From the NCBI GenBank assembly GCA_030761205.1, contig JAULJL010000010.1, forward strand, positions 9,085,241 to 9,149,240: a DNA stretch of 64,000 nt, in the 5' to 3' direction. The DNA comes from Fremontodendron californicum (lineage: Eukaryota > Streptophyta > Magnoliopsida > Malvales > Malvaceae). Positions 23,686 to 34,871 of the stretch are shown here, piece by piece. The first letter of the stretch is position 1. The number at the start of each line of letters is the position of its first letter. The notes under the pieces were generated by a model, which ran no database searches, was not told the origin of the DNA, and saw only the letters and a list, made by a program, of their open reading frames with translations. The position numbers and the translations under genes are program-made.

Positions 23686-23757
23686 GGCTGCTGCTCCTCT
23701 CCGCTTTTCTTACTCACTCGGAAAGCGAAAAAAATGGGGCTTATATTTTATCAGCCG

Positions 23758-23835
23758 AAAACCCTAGTTTCTCCCTATATGAAAACTGATGGGCTCCTTT
23801 GTTTAAATATTCTACGGCCCAAGCTGAATTGGGCC
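23758..23835 (-). promoter_or_regulatory. Telo-box and site II promoter elements of RPL27
   Basis: Upstream of the RPL27 ATG lie AAAACCCTAG (23758-23767, telo-box-like), TGGGCT (23790-23795), GGCCCAA (23816-23822) and TTGGGCC (23829-23835). Telo-box plus TGGGCY 'site II' motifs within about 150 bp of the start are the known promoter code of plant ribosomal protein genes, bound by TCP-type factors and linked to expression in dividing cells. Confidence 0.85.
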
Positions 23836-24859
23836 TTATCATTTGATCTTTACCGTCCATTTCTGTTAAATTCTTTCTTTTGTAACACATCTTTAAACCC
23901 TGGGACGACTAGCCGGTGAATTTTTTTTTTTTATATGTAGAATTCTAATTATGAACAAAAATAAACTTTACTTTATAAATATTTTTTATAAAAATATATA
24001 CTTATTTAATAAATAAAAAATTGAAGAACTTATTTATTATTTTAATTATTTATTTTTAAGTTTTTTTTTTTAACACTATGCAATTGCATAGTAATTAGTA
24101 AAGGTAGCAATTGGGCAAGTTCAGATAGGTTCCAGTTAGGTTATTTTGAATTCGGGTTATATTAGGTTCGGGTCTTTTTAGGTTCAGATCATTTAGGGTT
24201 CGGATTATATCGATTCGAGTGATATTATGTTCAGATTTTTTCGTGCCCGAGTCATTTCGGATTCAGGCTCTTTCGGGTTCGGGTTTTACTTCATTTTTTA
24301 TTTTATGTTAAATGTAATCATTTTTACATAATTTAAATGTTCAAATCAAAAATAAATTATTATTGTTTTTTTAAGTAAACTTTTGTACATAGTAAGGCAT
24401 ATTTTAATTATATTTGCATATTAGTATCAATATTTATTAGCATAAAAAATTATATAAAAATAAATTTATTAAATAATTGATTATAGAAAATACGGTATAT
24501 TATCATATTAATATTTAAAATAATTGATTCGATAAATTCTAATATTCAACATGTTAATACATTATAATTTATATTATGCATATAAATATAATATAATTAT
24601 ACACACTAATAATTAAATAAAAATAGGCAAATGACTATATTTGATGAAAAAATAAGATTAAAGTTAAGGAACTGGTAAGACAATGCCAAAAAAATTACTA
24701 TTAGTTAATTGCTCAATTATTTATTATAATGATCGAATCTTAACTTTATTTTTTCTTTTTTAAATCATAATTAAAAAGTACTTGATATATAAACTCATGA
24801 ACTTAGCTATGAAACCAGAAAAACAGAATTATGGTGGTGCTGGCAGTCCATATTCTAAA
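23836..24859. other. AT-rich spacer with decayed TTCGGG repeats
   Basis: No gene is seen. At 24115-24290 there are many degenerate copies of TTCGGGTT/TTCAGATC-type units, resembling the inside of decayed hAT-type MITEs such as 37610-37850. Clear terminal repeats were not found for this copy. Confidence 0.5.
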
Positions 24860-25064
24860 TAGACCTGCCAATTTGTGTATTCGTATTGTGTCCGTGTTAT
24901 TTTTTCGTGTTATTATCATGTTTAAGGTATTATATATTTTTAAAATTTTTGATATGTTAATAATTCGTGTTTTTGACATATTCATATATTCGTGTTCGTG
25001 ATATATCTTATTTTATATCATCTTTTAATTATTTTTTTTATCATGTTCAAAATTTACAAATCTA
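24860..25064. mobile_element. hAT-type MITE, CGTGTT family copy 1
   Basis: A 205-bp element starting TAGACCTGCCAATTTG and ending ACAAATCTA, with TIRs that are weak beyond TAGA. The 8-bp flanks are ATTCTAAA (24852-24859) and ATTCTAGA (25065-25072). The interior has CGTGTT/CGTGTTCGTG blocks shared with 33728-33941, 40336-40553 and the arrays at 1040 and 36690. Confidence 0.7.
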
Positions 25065-25273
25065 ATTCTAGATGAAGAACAAGGAAGATGGTGGTTGTTT
25101 TATCTCACTCTCATCCAACAATTATGGCAAATCCCCTCTTAGATTGAGATTCCACCCGATAAGCTGCAAAATTTTGTTTGTCTTCTAACCAAACTCAACT
25201 TCTTACTTCTTCATACGGAAGAGATCACAAAGTCCATCTTGTTAAAATGCCATTGGCCATTAGGTATTTTAAC

Positions 25274-25853
25274 TAAAGTAGTCAGTACCGTATTACTGAT
25301 TGTATTTTTTTATATTGATACTTGATATCGATGTGTTTTGAATTTATTGGTATTTTTAAATATTTTTTCATATATATTTATAAAGTTTATTTTCAAATTT
25401 TCTAATAAAATATATATTATATACATGTATAAATATATCTCAATTATATACATATATATTTATATACAAATATAAAATTTTAAATATTTAATATCTAAAA
25501 TTTTTAATCATAAATAATCAAAATAAATATTAAAAAATATAATTAATTATTATTAATTAAATTCAATAGTCTAATTTAATAAATATATTTTTTGAATGAA
25601 ATTATGAAAAATCAAAAATGATTATGACTAAAATGTTTTAAGAATGGATTAAAAAATTCAAGAAAAAAAAAATTAAAATCAAAATCTTGTATCAATCGGT
25701 ACAGGTTGATATGTATCGGTATAAACCGATACGATCGGTATGGACTGGCACAAAAACGAAAATGGTACGATGTTGATATCTTTTCGTTTTTTTTTTCAAA
25801 ATCGATACGTACCAATCGATACAATCGATATCGGTGCAGTATCGATTACCGTG
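25274..25853. mobile_element. hAT-type MITE, GATACCG family copy 1
   Basis: A 580-bp element flanked by perfect 8-bp duplications ATTTTAAC (25266-25273 and 25854-25861). The ends are weakly complementary (AAGTAGTCAGTACCG versus CGGTAATCGATACTG). The subterminal region is dense in CGATAC/CGGTAT motifs, and the centre is AT-rich. A second copy lies at about 27341-27905 in the same orientation. Confidence 0.8.
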
Positions 25854-25861
25854 ATTTTAAC

Positions 25862-26586
25862 CCATAAAGCTTTTGGTTCTTTCAACATTCTCCAACGTTT
25901 TTACTATTTACTAGTTTCTTTTTGCTTTTTTTTTTTCTTTCAGTGAAAAGCGAAAAAAAAAAAAAACGAGAGACTAATAAAAAACAAAAATATTAAGCAA
26001 ACGTAACCTTAGCTTTCTCAACATTCTTCCATTTCCTAAATAAAAGGTTAATAATGTCAATCCCCTAATCCTCAGCTTAAATAAATTTTCTATATACATT
26101 ATAAATAAAGATAAAACATCACATATCCTTAGACGTATATCAATTTTCATGCAGCAAATCTTGTTCGATTTAACGTCTCAAAGATTCTGCTACAGACAAA
26201 TACGTTGGAATAATATTTTCCTTTATTCCTATCATAAAAATGTGACTAAAAATAAAAAGCTATTTGGATTTGCCTCTACCACCAGCCTAATTTTTCTTTT
26301 TTCTTTTCTTCAAATTTTCCTTCTTTGCACTTGGCCTTCCCATTTGGATGATCAACCCTAAAATCATATTTGTTGATGTCTTTTTTATGGCGAACTTTTT
26401 TTTTTCTTTATCTGAATTTTTACTACGGTGGAGAAAAAAGGTTAGAGGGCATTGAAGTTTTGGTTTCGGGACACACTCCGATACTTAAGTCAATAAGTGC
26501 TTGAGGAAGATTAGAGAGGATGACTGTGAAGCAATAGAAGTCAGAGTGTATAAGGTGTATACCTGAGATCAACCCCTTGCTCAGCT
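25862..26586. other. AT-rich spacer, no gene seen
   Basis: Contains poly(T)/poly(A) tracts near 25925 and 25955. Open frames are short and low complexity. A TATTTATAC site at its right end is the target of the next MITE. Confidence 0.5.
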
Positions 26587-26594
26587 ATTTATAC

Positions 26595-27012
26595 CATGGA
26601 TTAAAAAATCGGACTGAATCAACCGATCAAACCGGTTGAACTAGAAATCGGAGACCTGTTTGGTCCGACAAATATATTAAAATCAGAATCAATCGAACCG
26701 GTACAAAATCGGTTCAACCGGTTAACAATCGGTAAAAAACCGGATTGGTAAAAAACCGATTATATATATTTTTCAATTTTTTTTTTTTGTAATTAATGAG
26801 ATTTTAACCTCTTAGTTTCAAATTAAAGACTTTACCATTAAACCAAATGCATATTTTTGTTAATTGTTAACTATATTTAATATTTATTTAACATTAAACT
26901 TAATATTTAAATATTAAAAAATCAAACAACATCGAACCGCCCGGTCCAATCGGTTGGGCCAAAAATCTGAGGTCTGATCGGTTTGACCTCCAGTCCGATT
27001 TTTTTAACATTG
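26595..27012. mobile_element. hAT-type MITE, AACCGG-rich
   Basis: A 418-bp element with TIRs CATGGATTAAAAAATCGG and, inverted at the other end, CAATGTTAAAAAAATCGG. It is flanked by perfect 8-bp duplications ATTTATAC (26587-26594 and 27013-27020). The subterminal parts contain repeated AACCGGTT and GGTTCAACCGG motifs. No coding sequence. Confidence 0.88.
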
Positions 27013-27340
27013 ATTTATACTTGTTTGGGCGTCCTAGAGAGTACCACGTGTCGTCTGCTCATAGAGGTTTGATGGTCGAAGGTATGAGCGACATTCTCTT
27101 AATAGGTGAAGCTCGACTTAACCTCTGGAGCAAGTAAGTGAAACTCAACTTGACTATTGAAACATCGAACAACATCCACGTGTCCCTTATAATATTGACT
27201 TAGACTAGCGACTCTGAACCTAACGGGCTTAACAATATCCATTCTCCATGTTATCCTCTCATGGTTAATGATAAGAGCTACCATCATTGGTGTAGGTTGT
27301 TGGCCATCTCGTCGCTCGGCTTGACAATTAGAGGGTTTGT

Positions 27341-27905
27341 TCGAAAGTAATTAGTACTGTATCAATGGATGTATCGTTTTTGTTTTGATATTGATACGTA
27401 TCAATATCGATGTGTTTCGGCGTACCGTTTCAGATTTATCGATATTTTTCATATATATTTATAGTCTATTTTTAAGTTCCTTAATAAAATATATATTATA
27501 TACATATGTAAATATACGTCCATTACATTCATATTATCAGATATATATATATATATATATGTTTATATGCAAATATAAATTTTAAAATTATAAATATTTA
27601 ATATTTAAAGTTTTTAACACATCAAATAAATAAATATAATAAATTAGTATTAATTAAGTTAAATAGTCTAATTTAATGAACATATTTTATTTTTAAATGT
27701 AATTATGAAAAAAATAAAAATGATCAAGATAAAAAAAATTAAAAATTGATTTTAAAAAAATCAAATAAGTGAAAAAAAATTAAAAAATAAAAAAATTTAA
27801 AATCTTGTACCAATTGTTATGGATCGGTATATACCGATATTGATCGGTATAGACCGGTATAGGATGGTACAAAAACCGACATGGTATAATACTGGTACTG
27901 GTACA
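27341..27905. mobile_element. hAT-type MITE, GATACCG family copy 2
   Basis: Homologous to the 25274-25853 element along its length: AAAGTAATTAGTACTGTATC start, GATATTGATACG block, AT-rich centre with ATATATATTATATACATAT, and a GGATCGGTATATACCGATAT end. No convincing TSD remains. Its right end abuts the LINE fragment, which stops mid-domain, so the MITE and LINE share a breakpoint. Confidence 0.65.
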
Positions 27906-29275
27906 TTAATTGGAATGGTCTGGGCAACCGCTTGAATCGACACAACTCTCCATGCCAGGGAAAGCACTCTGTCTCCGCCAACTTTGTAATCTTGCCCACA
28001 GCCCCACACACGATCCTTAATAGGTCTAAGAATCGATATCTTTTCTTTCCAAAATGATAGTGGCAAACCCAAATAAATACCATGATCCATAATTTAATTT
28101 TTTGGAACCTAAAACCCTTAATTATCACATCTGCCATATTAATCTCAGTACTAGTGTTAGCACAAAAAAGATAGACATTCCCCTTTTGGCCAGAAACATG
28201 TTCATAAAGCTATAATAAGATCTGTAGAACAGTGCCACATTCCCTGATATTAGCTTATAGGAACAATAGACTATCATCTGCCAATATTTTTGGTAAAACA
28301 ACGTCGTCATACCATCCGGACCAGGAGCCTTACTCGGATTCATCTGGTTCAATGTCTTTTTAGTTTTTGCTTCTAAAAAAATCGACTCTAACTTTTCCCT
28401 TATTTCATCTGTGGCTCTGCTACCCACTGACTCATATATGGTTTCCAAGTGGTCTGGCTTTGAGGTGGTGAACATATCATGAAAGTGCTGCTGTAAGAAG
28501 ATACCCCCAATCACTGTCTTTTCATATTGCAACTCCCCATTATCATCTTGAATTCGAGCAATAACTAGCATTGAATATTCTCCTTCTCTTCAAAGCTACA
28601 CCATGAAAGTACCCAGTATCCTGATCACCCTCCTTAATCCCAAGTTCCTTCAATCTCCGTCGCCACATGATCTCTTCTTGGTGCAGAAGTTCAGCTAACT
28701 CTTTCTGACATTGACCAAACCCAAAACGCTTCAGATTAGGGGTGTAAACGAGACACTTGTGCTCGCAAACTACTCGAGTTCGATTCGAAAAAAACTCAAA
28801 TTCGATTCGGTCATTATCGAGCCGAGCTCGAGCTCGAGCAGCTCGAGCTATCGAGCGAGCCGAGTTCGAGTATCTTAATACCCGATTCGAGCAGCTCGCG
28901 AGCCTAATCGAGCTTTTTTTTATTTATAATATTTTTATTATTAATTTACTATTTTACTCTTAATATATATACATATTTAAAAACCCTTAATTCGAGTTCG
29001 AGCTCGAGTATTTAAACGAGCCTAATCGAGTCGAGCTCGAATAGTTCGATTTTATCTCGAGCCGAGCTCGAGCTTAAAAAATGATACTCGATCGAGCTCG
29101 AACCGAGTTTCGAACCTCGAGTTTCGAATCGAGCTCGAGCTCGAGCTTCTCAGTATTCGAGCTCGACTCGACTCGATTACAGCCCTACTTCAGATCCTGT
29201 CTCAACTGTCGCATTTCCATTTGCTTCTCTTTCTGTTTGACTTGAAAAACTTATTTTGATGCACTATCCTTATTA
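27906..29275 (-). mobile_element. Internally deleted L1-type LINE fragment
   Basis: Minus-strand coding traces, in order: a linker (KQMEMRQLRQDLKRFGFGQC, EEIMWRRRLKELGIKEGDQD) at about 29275-28580, interrupted by a MITE; then the start of reverse transcriptase (NPSKAPGPDGMTTLFYQKYW) within 28571-28125; then a jump to post-catalytic RT/thumb sequence (LGLPLSFWKEKI, ending SIQAVAQTIP) at 28090-27906. The YADD/FADD catalytic core is missing, so an internal deletion lies near 28130-28200. Several frame changes are present. It is a dead remnant of a family related to the LINE at 56569 but not the same copy. Confidence 0.8.
28737..29187. mobile_element. hAT-type MITE with CGAGCTCGAG repeats
   Basis: A 451-bp element starting TAGGGGTGTAAACGAG and ending in the complement of TAGGGCTGTAATCGAG. 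It is flanked by perfect 8-bp duplications CTTCAGAT (28729-28736 and 29188-29195), and it splits the LINE coding frame cleanly. Both subterminal regions are packed with GAGCTCGAG palindromes around an AT-rich centre. A frame rich in R/A/E crosses it and is not a gene. Confidence 0.93.
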
Positions 29276-30620
29276 TACATGTCCACTAGCCGAGTGGCCC
29301 GTCAGGTCTATGATCTTGGCCCGATCCAGATTGGATTCAACACATTTTTTTTCAAACCGGATCTAACTCATGAAAATATCTTATAATTAAATAATTATTT
29401 TGTATTTGTATTTAATTCTAATATTAAAATATAATTTTTTTTTTAAAATTAAACGAATTTGAATGAGCTACATTGGACTTGCCAAATCATATTAGGTCGG
29501 ATCACTTCGAGTCAAATTATTTTGGATCGAAAAAAATTTGAGTCATTTCATGTTTAAATCATCTCGAGTTTATATCATTTTTTTATTTGAATCTTTCGAT
29601 CTGATATTTAAATTATTTAAGTTCAAATCATTATATACAAATTATTTAGGATCTAAATTATTAAGTTTTAAAGTTCAAACAATTTAATTTGAATCATTTT
29701 AAGTTCATTTTAAATTTAAATTATTGATTATTTTAAATTAAATTGTATTGAATTAGGTTCAAATTTAATGAATTCGAACTAATTTTTGAGATTGAGATTA
29801 GTTCACTAGCTTTACGCAAGCCCTTCTTAAGCTCTCTATAAATTAAAAATTTTATTAACAAGTATTTTAAAGATACTTTTTAAAATTAATTAATATATTA
29901 TAATAATAATATTATATTAAATATTATAATTAATAATTTTTTGTATAATTTTTAATGCATTAAATAAAAATATGATACGTTTAATTGGTATTGATAGATA
30001 ATAGTTACGAATTATTTAATTATCAATTTAAAAAATATATATTTAATGCATTTTTTTAATTAAAAAAATTTATTAATTATATTTTTTATATATAATATTA
30101 TTTTAATCAATGTTTAATGACTATTATATATATATATATATATATATGATAACTTAAAAAAAATAGTTGTTAATAAAAACCATAAATTAATCTCCAACGA
30201 TATGTAAGATAAAAGCCGTACACGCCTTTCAAAGTCTTGAAAGTTGAAAAAGCTATAGCCTTATCCTTTAGGAAGGTCGAAAGCTTTTTGGTGGAACTAG
30301 GATTTCGAAGATGACCCCCGATACATGAAAAAACGGGAACATTCATTTTACAGCATTCTGGATTCTTGAAGCAACGACAATATTTTAAACTGTCATTTTC
30401 AACTTCTCATTCTTTCTGAGCAAGCAAACCATTAGGATATTCTCTTATTATATTCCCATTTCCCATTTAACCCCTTTTAAGTTTTATCTCTTACAGAGCA
30501 TTTATTTTACACCTAATGATTTCCAAATCTTTGTACTATTATTAAGTCTAAGCTGCTGCTAAGCTCTTACATATAGTAAGATATAATGACTTCATCTATC
30601 ATCATAAAATTGTATTCTCC
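29276..30620. other. Spacer upstream of the DUF506 gene
   Basis: AT-rich, no gene seen. 29440-29770 carries decayed TTCGAGTCA/TTCAAATCATT repeats typical of old MITE interiors. A (TA)n run sits at about 30126-30147. Confidence 0.5.
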
Positions 30621-30626
30621 ACCGCC

Positions 30627-30634
30627 TATATAAA
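30627..30634 (+). promoter_or_regulatory. TATA box of the DUF506 gene
   Basis: TATATAAA lies 109 bp before the ATG at 30743, in a CCGCCTATATAAACAC context. Transcription would start about 30 bp downstream, leaving a 5' UTR of roughly 80 nt, which is ordinary for a plant gene. Confidence 0.65.
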
Positions 30635-30742
30635 CACAGTGATCTGAAACTGAATATATAGAAACCATATTTTCATCTAAAACCCCCAAAGGCATCATCA
30701 ACGTACAGACAAGTAGAAGTAGAAGTAGAGAGGCTGAGAAAT

Positions 30743-31826
30743 ATGGGTAGCTTGGAAGAGGAAAAGCTCGTGCAAATGGTTCAGGACTTCATAGAATCAG
30801 AGCCATCTTCACCCATGTTTCCTTCTTTCTCAAACCGCCACCTTCCACCTTCTAACCATCTAACTCAACTTTCTGCTTTACAGGTACATATACATACATA
30901 TAGCTTGATCGTTTGACAGTTGAATATATGTTAATATTTTCGGGAATGTTTTTCTGAATTTTGGGTTTTGGTTTCTGCGTCTTCCTGATGTGATTTTTTG
31001 GATTTTTATTGTATCACTGTAGGGGATTCTTAGGAGTGGAACAGATGCTGAGAGGGAGGTTCTTGAGATTGCGTTGAACCATATTAGAAGCAAAAAGGAT
31101 TTCCAGAAAACTAGTGGTTTGAAGAAGTGGCTTGCCATGAGGCTCAAAATGACTGGCTTTAATGCTTCTTTATGTCAAACTTCTTGGGTTACTTCCTTAG
31201 GATGTCCTGCTGGTGGGTCTCTCTCTCTCTCTCTTACCACTTCAGACAAAATTTATCCAGACAGTAAAATTCCCCCCATTTCTTGCTAGGAAATTTCGCT
31301 ACTTTCCAAGTTGAATTTATTTAATTACATTTTTTCTCTCTATGTATTTATATTTTATACATGAACAGGTGATTATGAATACATTGACATTGTAATGGAG
31401 AATGAGAATGGTGAGACAATGAGGTTGATAGTAGACATAGATTTCAAGTCCCAATTTGAACTTGCAAGGCCTTCACCAAGCTACAAGGAGTTGACAGATG
31501 CTCTCCCACCCATCTTTGTAGGAAGTGAAGAAAAGCTAAACAAGATAATCTCAGTGCTTTGCAGAGCAGCCAAACAATCCTTTAGAGAGGCAGGACTCCA
31601 TGTACCACCATGGAGGACCACCACCTACATGCAGTCCAAATGGCTCTCCTCCGCCTCTCATAAAGTGGCTGCAATGAATGCTGGTTTTGGCAGAGAAAAT
31701 AGGGAAGCGAAATCAAAAGGTGGAGTGCATAGTTTTAGCAAATGGGCACCTCCAATGGTAAAGCCTAAGAGGAGGGAATTGGGTGGGGGTGGGGGTGGGC
31801 CGGCTGGGTGGGTCTGCCTTGTCTAG
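30743..31826 (+). CDS. PDDEXK_6 / DUF506 family protein, three exons
   Basis: Exons are 30743-30883, 31023-31212 and 31369-31826, joined by GT-AG introns of 139 and 156 bp; the 789-nt CDS gives 262 aa. Splicing keeps frame (phase 0, then phase 1) and restores the family pattern. Exon 1 encodes MGSLEEEKLVQMVQDFIESE, a typical DUF506 N-terminus. Exon 2 holds LKKWLAMRLKMTGFNASLC and TSWVTSLGCPAG, spliced to DYEYIDIVM. Exon 3 holds LIVDIDFKSQFELARPSPSY, the D-x-D-F-K motif that places the family in the PD-(D/E)XK nuclease-like superfamily, then ALPPIFVGSEEKL, AAKQSFREAGLHVPPWR and YMQSKWLS. The family is plant-specific and its biochemistry is unclear; an Arabidopsis member (RXR1) is reported to restrain root-hair growth. 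The C-terminus is glycine-rich. No lesion is visible; I take it as functional. Confidence 0.93.
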
Positions 31827-33719
31827 TCTCTTTTCTAACATGGCCATAAACTGTTGCTAAAGAGTTCATAATTGCTGATTGCGTTAGGTATCTAATTTTT
31901 GGCAGAGAGATTCTCCAATTTTGATCATCTAATTCCCAAGTGTGCTCTTATGTTATCTAAAATTGAATCCTTTTTTGTACTACTAAGGATCATCAATGAA
32001 AGCGTTCAGTTCAGTTGCTCATGCTCTTGCTCTTATTCCTAGTGATATTTAATAGGTAAAAAGTGATATTTAATAGGTTTAAATTTTAAATTTTAATATT
32101 TATAATTGAAGTTACGTTTTTTTTTTTAACTAAAAAAATCAGCAATGAGATTGACATCACCAACGCTTTTCATTGTCATCCGGTATTTTTTTTATTTTTT
32201 TATCAATAATTGAATTTAATTAATTTATATAATTATTTTTAAAATATAATATTTGATAAATTTGACATATTAATTTTAACACGGAAAATATTTTCTTTTA
32301 TTTTTAAAATATGATTTCACTTGTATAAAAAAAAATACCGAGAATATAATCAATAATCAAAAGAATATGTGATGATTTTTTTAATAAAAAAATTTAATCT
32401 ACTCTTGATCCTTACCGTATCCAACATCTCTGCTTAAGGAAGATATTATGTGCATCGGTCCTCAAACCTGCAAATTTCAATGGTCACTCCACAAGATATG
32501 CTATCTGAGCTAATAATGTTTAATTGAAGAATTAATATGTGAATGTATTTAACTTAATAGGAATTGAAAAAATTAGAATACCGAAAGAATTTGGTTATTG
32601 GCATGAAAAAAAATTGTGAGATTTTGTTATATGAGATTACATATTACAAATAAAATTATTATCAAAATTAAATATTAATTACTTTTAAAATCTACCCAAT
32701 AGTATTATATCCATCAAAAATAAATAAAGTTAAATAAACATAAAATTAAATTAAAATCACGTAAACTTGAACATGAAATCTTATAAATTCGAAACCTTTT
32801 CGTTTCTAATTTCTATTGAGACAAGCTCCCGTCGACTTACAGTAGCATTTAAAAAACTCTATTAATGGGTCCAATCGTATATGTGAACCTATTAGGGATT
32901 TTGTAATGGTAAAAATATAATTTTATTAACAATTTCACTGTTGATTGGATCAAAATTTGACAATTTCAATTTACAGAAAACAATTTTATAATTGAGTGAC
33001 TGAAAAAAGAATAATTCATAGATGAGTGGCATTCGTTTGCGCCACGATATGGGTTGTACGGGTGAAGAAGTGATGTTCACCAATGGTGCCTTGGTTGCGT
33101 AAATATTTAATTAATAGAATACATATATTTAGAAAAATTCAGAGGAAAAATAATCGGATATGAATCTTTAATGAATACAATACATAAATTATTACTGAAT
33201 CAACTATTTAAGTCCAATGCCAATATATGGTCAATGTTAAATAAATTTACATGAAGAAAAATAAAAATCATAACTACGTGCTAAAATTTTTACATTATCT
33301 AATTTTTCTTTTAATTTGATAATTCATGTATACATGTCATGTTTCATATTTTTTATATTAATCATATAAATACAAATACAATATAAACTATTAAATATAT
33401 TAAAATTTTAAACACGAATACTTTATTTGTATTAAACATATTATGATAATCATTTTAATCGTGTTTATACGTATTATATTATGTTTATTATATTATTTTA
33501 TATTTATTAAATATATTATATTTGTTTCATATTTTTATATATTTTCAAAATTATTAAATTAAAATTTTATTTTATTTTGTTTTGATGGAAAGTTTTTGCA
33601 TTATCTTTTATTTCACATCTTTATGACTGATGAGAAGAGCCTTTCAAGGTAGATTCAATCTGATCCAAGAGGACCAAGACATAGTAGTAAAATAAAAATT
33701 TAAAAAAAAAAAAAAAACT
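31827..33719. other. Spacer downstream of the DUF506 gene
   Basis: The first 200 bp or so is probably 3' UTR. Beyond that it is AT-rich with no recognisable gene or bounded repeat. Open frames are short and low complexity. Confidence 0.5.
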
Positions 33720-33727
33720 TTTTGGAG

Positions 33728-33941
33728 TAGATCCGATAATTCATATATTTTTATTGTATTCATATATTTTTTTATGTTATAATCGTGTTTAAAATATTTT
33801 ATATTGTATAAATTTTAATATGTTAATAATTTATGTTGTATCAATTTCAATATATTCGTTTATTTATATCGTATCTATTTTTTTATATATCGTATTATAT
33901 TTTAATTATTTTTTCGTATTGTATTTAATATTATAAATCTA
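33728..33941. mobile_element. hAT-type MITE, CGTGTT family copy 2 (decayed)
   Basis: About 214 bp, beginning TAGATCCGATAATTCATAT and ending ATTATAAATCTA. The flanking octamers TTTTGGAG and TGTTGAAG match at six of eight positions. The interior order (TTATGTTATAATCGTGTTTA, TTAATATGTTAATAATTTA, TTTTAATTATTTTTTCGTAT) follows the other copies at 24860 and 40336. Confidence 0.5.
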
Positions 33942-34017
33942 TGTTGAAGGCTAAGAACGAACAATAATTTATGAACGCAGATTAAAATTTCAAATCATAT
34001 TTATCCGAAAGTGACGT

Positions 34018-34060
34018 GCAATATATATATATATATAGCAAAGCAACAAATTAAGACATG

Positions 34061-34118
<58 letters not shown>

Positions 34119-34143
34119 CAAAGCAACAAATTAAGACATGGAA
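34018..34143. repeat. (TA)n tracts with a 33-bp duplicated flank
   Basis: Two (TA)n runs (34021-34036 and about 34063-34117), each followed by the same sequence TATAGCAAAGCAACAAATTA through AGACATGGAA. The duplicated unit suggests slippage or unequal exchange at the microsatellite. Confidence 0.85.
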
Positions 34144-34871
34144 TTGATGTTGAAAAGAAACCAAACCAAACCAGGTGCGGTCCTTTGGCAAAAACAAGGG
34201 GAAGGGAGACACTTTTCATAGCCAGCTTTGTTACACAAATTTAATATATTATAAATTTTCTGCCTCATTTTTATAGGAATAGTGACAAAAATGACGATGA
34301 ATACATAAATCATTTTCATGGTATTTGAAAACTGACATTATTCTTCAATTAATTCTTTTAGGAATTATCTAAAAATTATAGCTTGTTTGATACTTGATTG
34401 AAAATAGACAATATGCAAGTACCCCAATATTTGACACACCAAATCTTGTAATAAGGGATGTAATACAAATTAATTAATTTGTTGTTTCTTGAAAATTTAA
34501 TAACTTCTTAACAAATAAAATTAAAATTAATAAATTTGTTGATTTGTTAATTTTTTAATTTTTTTTATAAAAGATACTGTAATTTGAAAATATGAGAAGA
34601 GATTGTAAATATTAAGATTTAAATCAAAACTTGTTAGATGTCATCTTTTAAAAATGACTGTATGAATCAACTAAATTAAGTTTTGAGTTCAATTGATTTG
34701 TTAGTTTGTGACATGGATTGTTAAGATAATTATTCAATTATGATTATAATATTTTATTTTTTTCCATTATGATAATAATTTTATATAAAGTATCCCTCAA
34801 GCACACAGGATTTGTAACACATGATCATAATTTCAATGGATAGGCAAGAGTTTTTTCTTTTTATTACTTTA

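Noticed and set aside
23449..23919. 156-codon plus-strand open frame over RPL27
   Set aside because: It is antisense to the intact eL27 coding sequence and has no family resemblance; a shadow frame.
28757..28963. Plus-strand frame rich in Arg/Ala/Glu
   Set aside because: It is translation of GAGCTCGAG repeats in a MITE with a perfect TSD.
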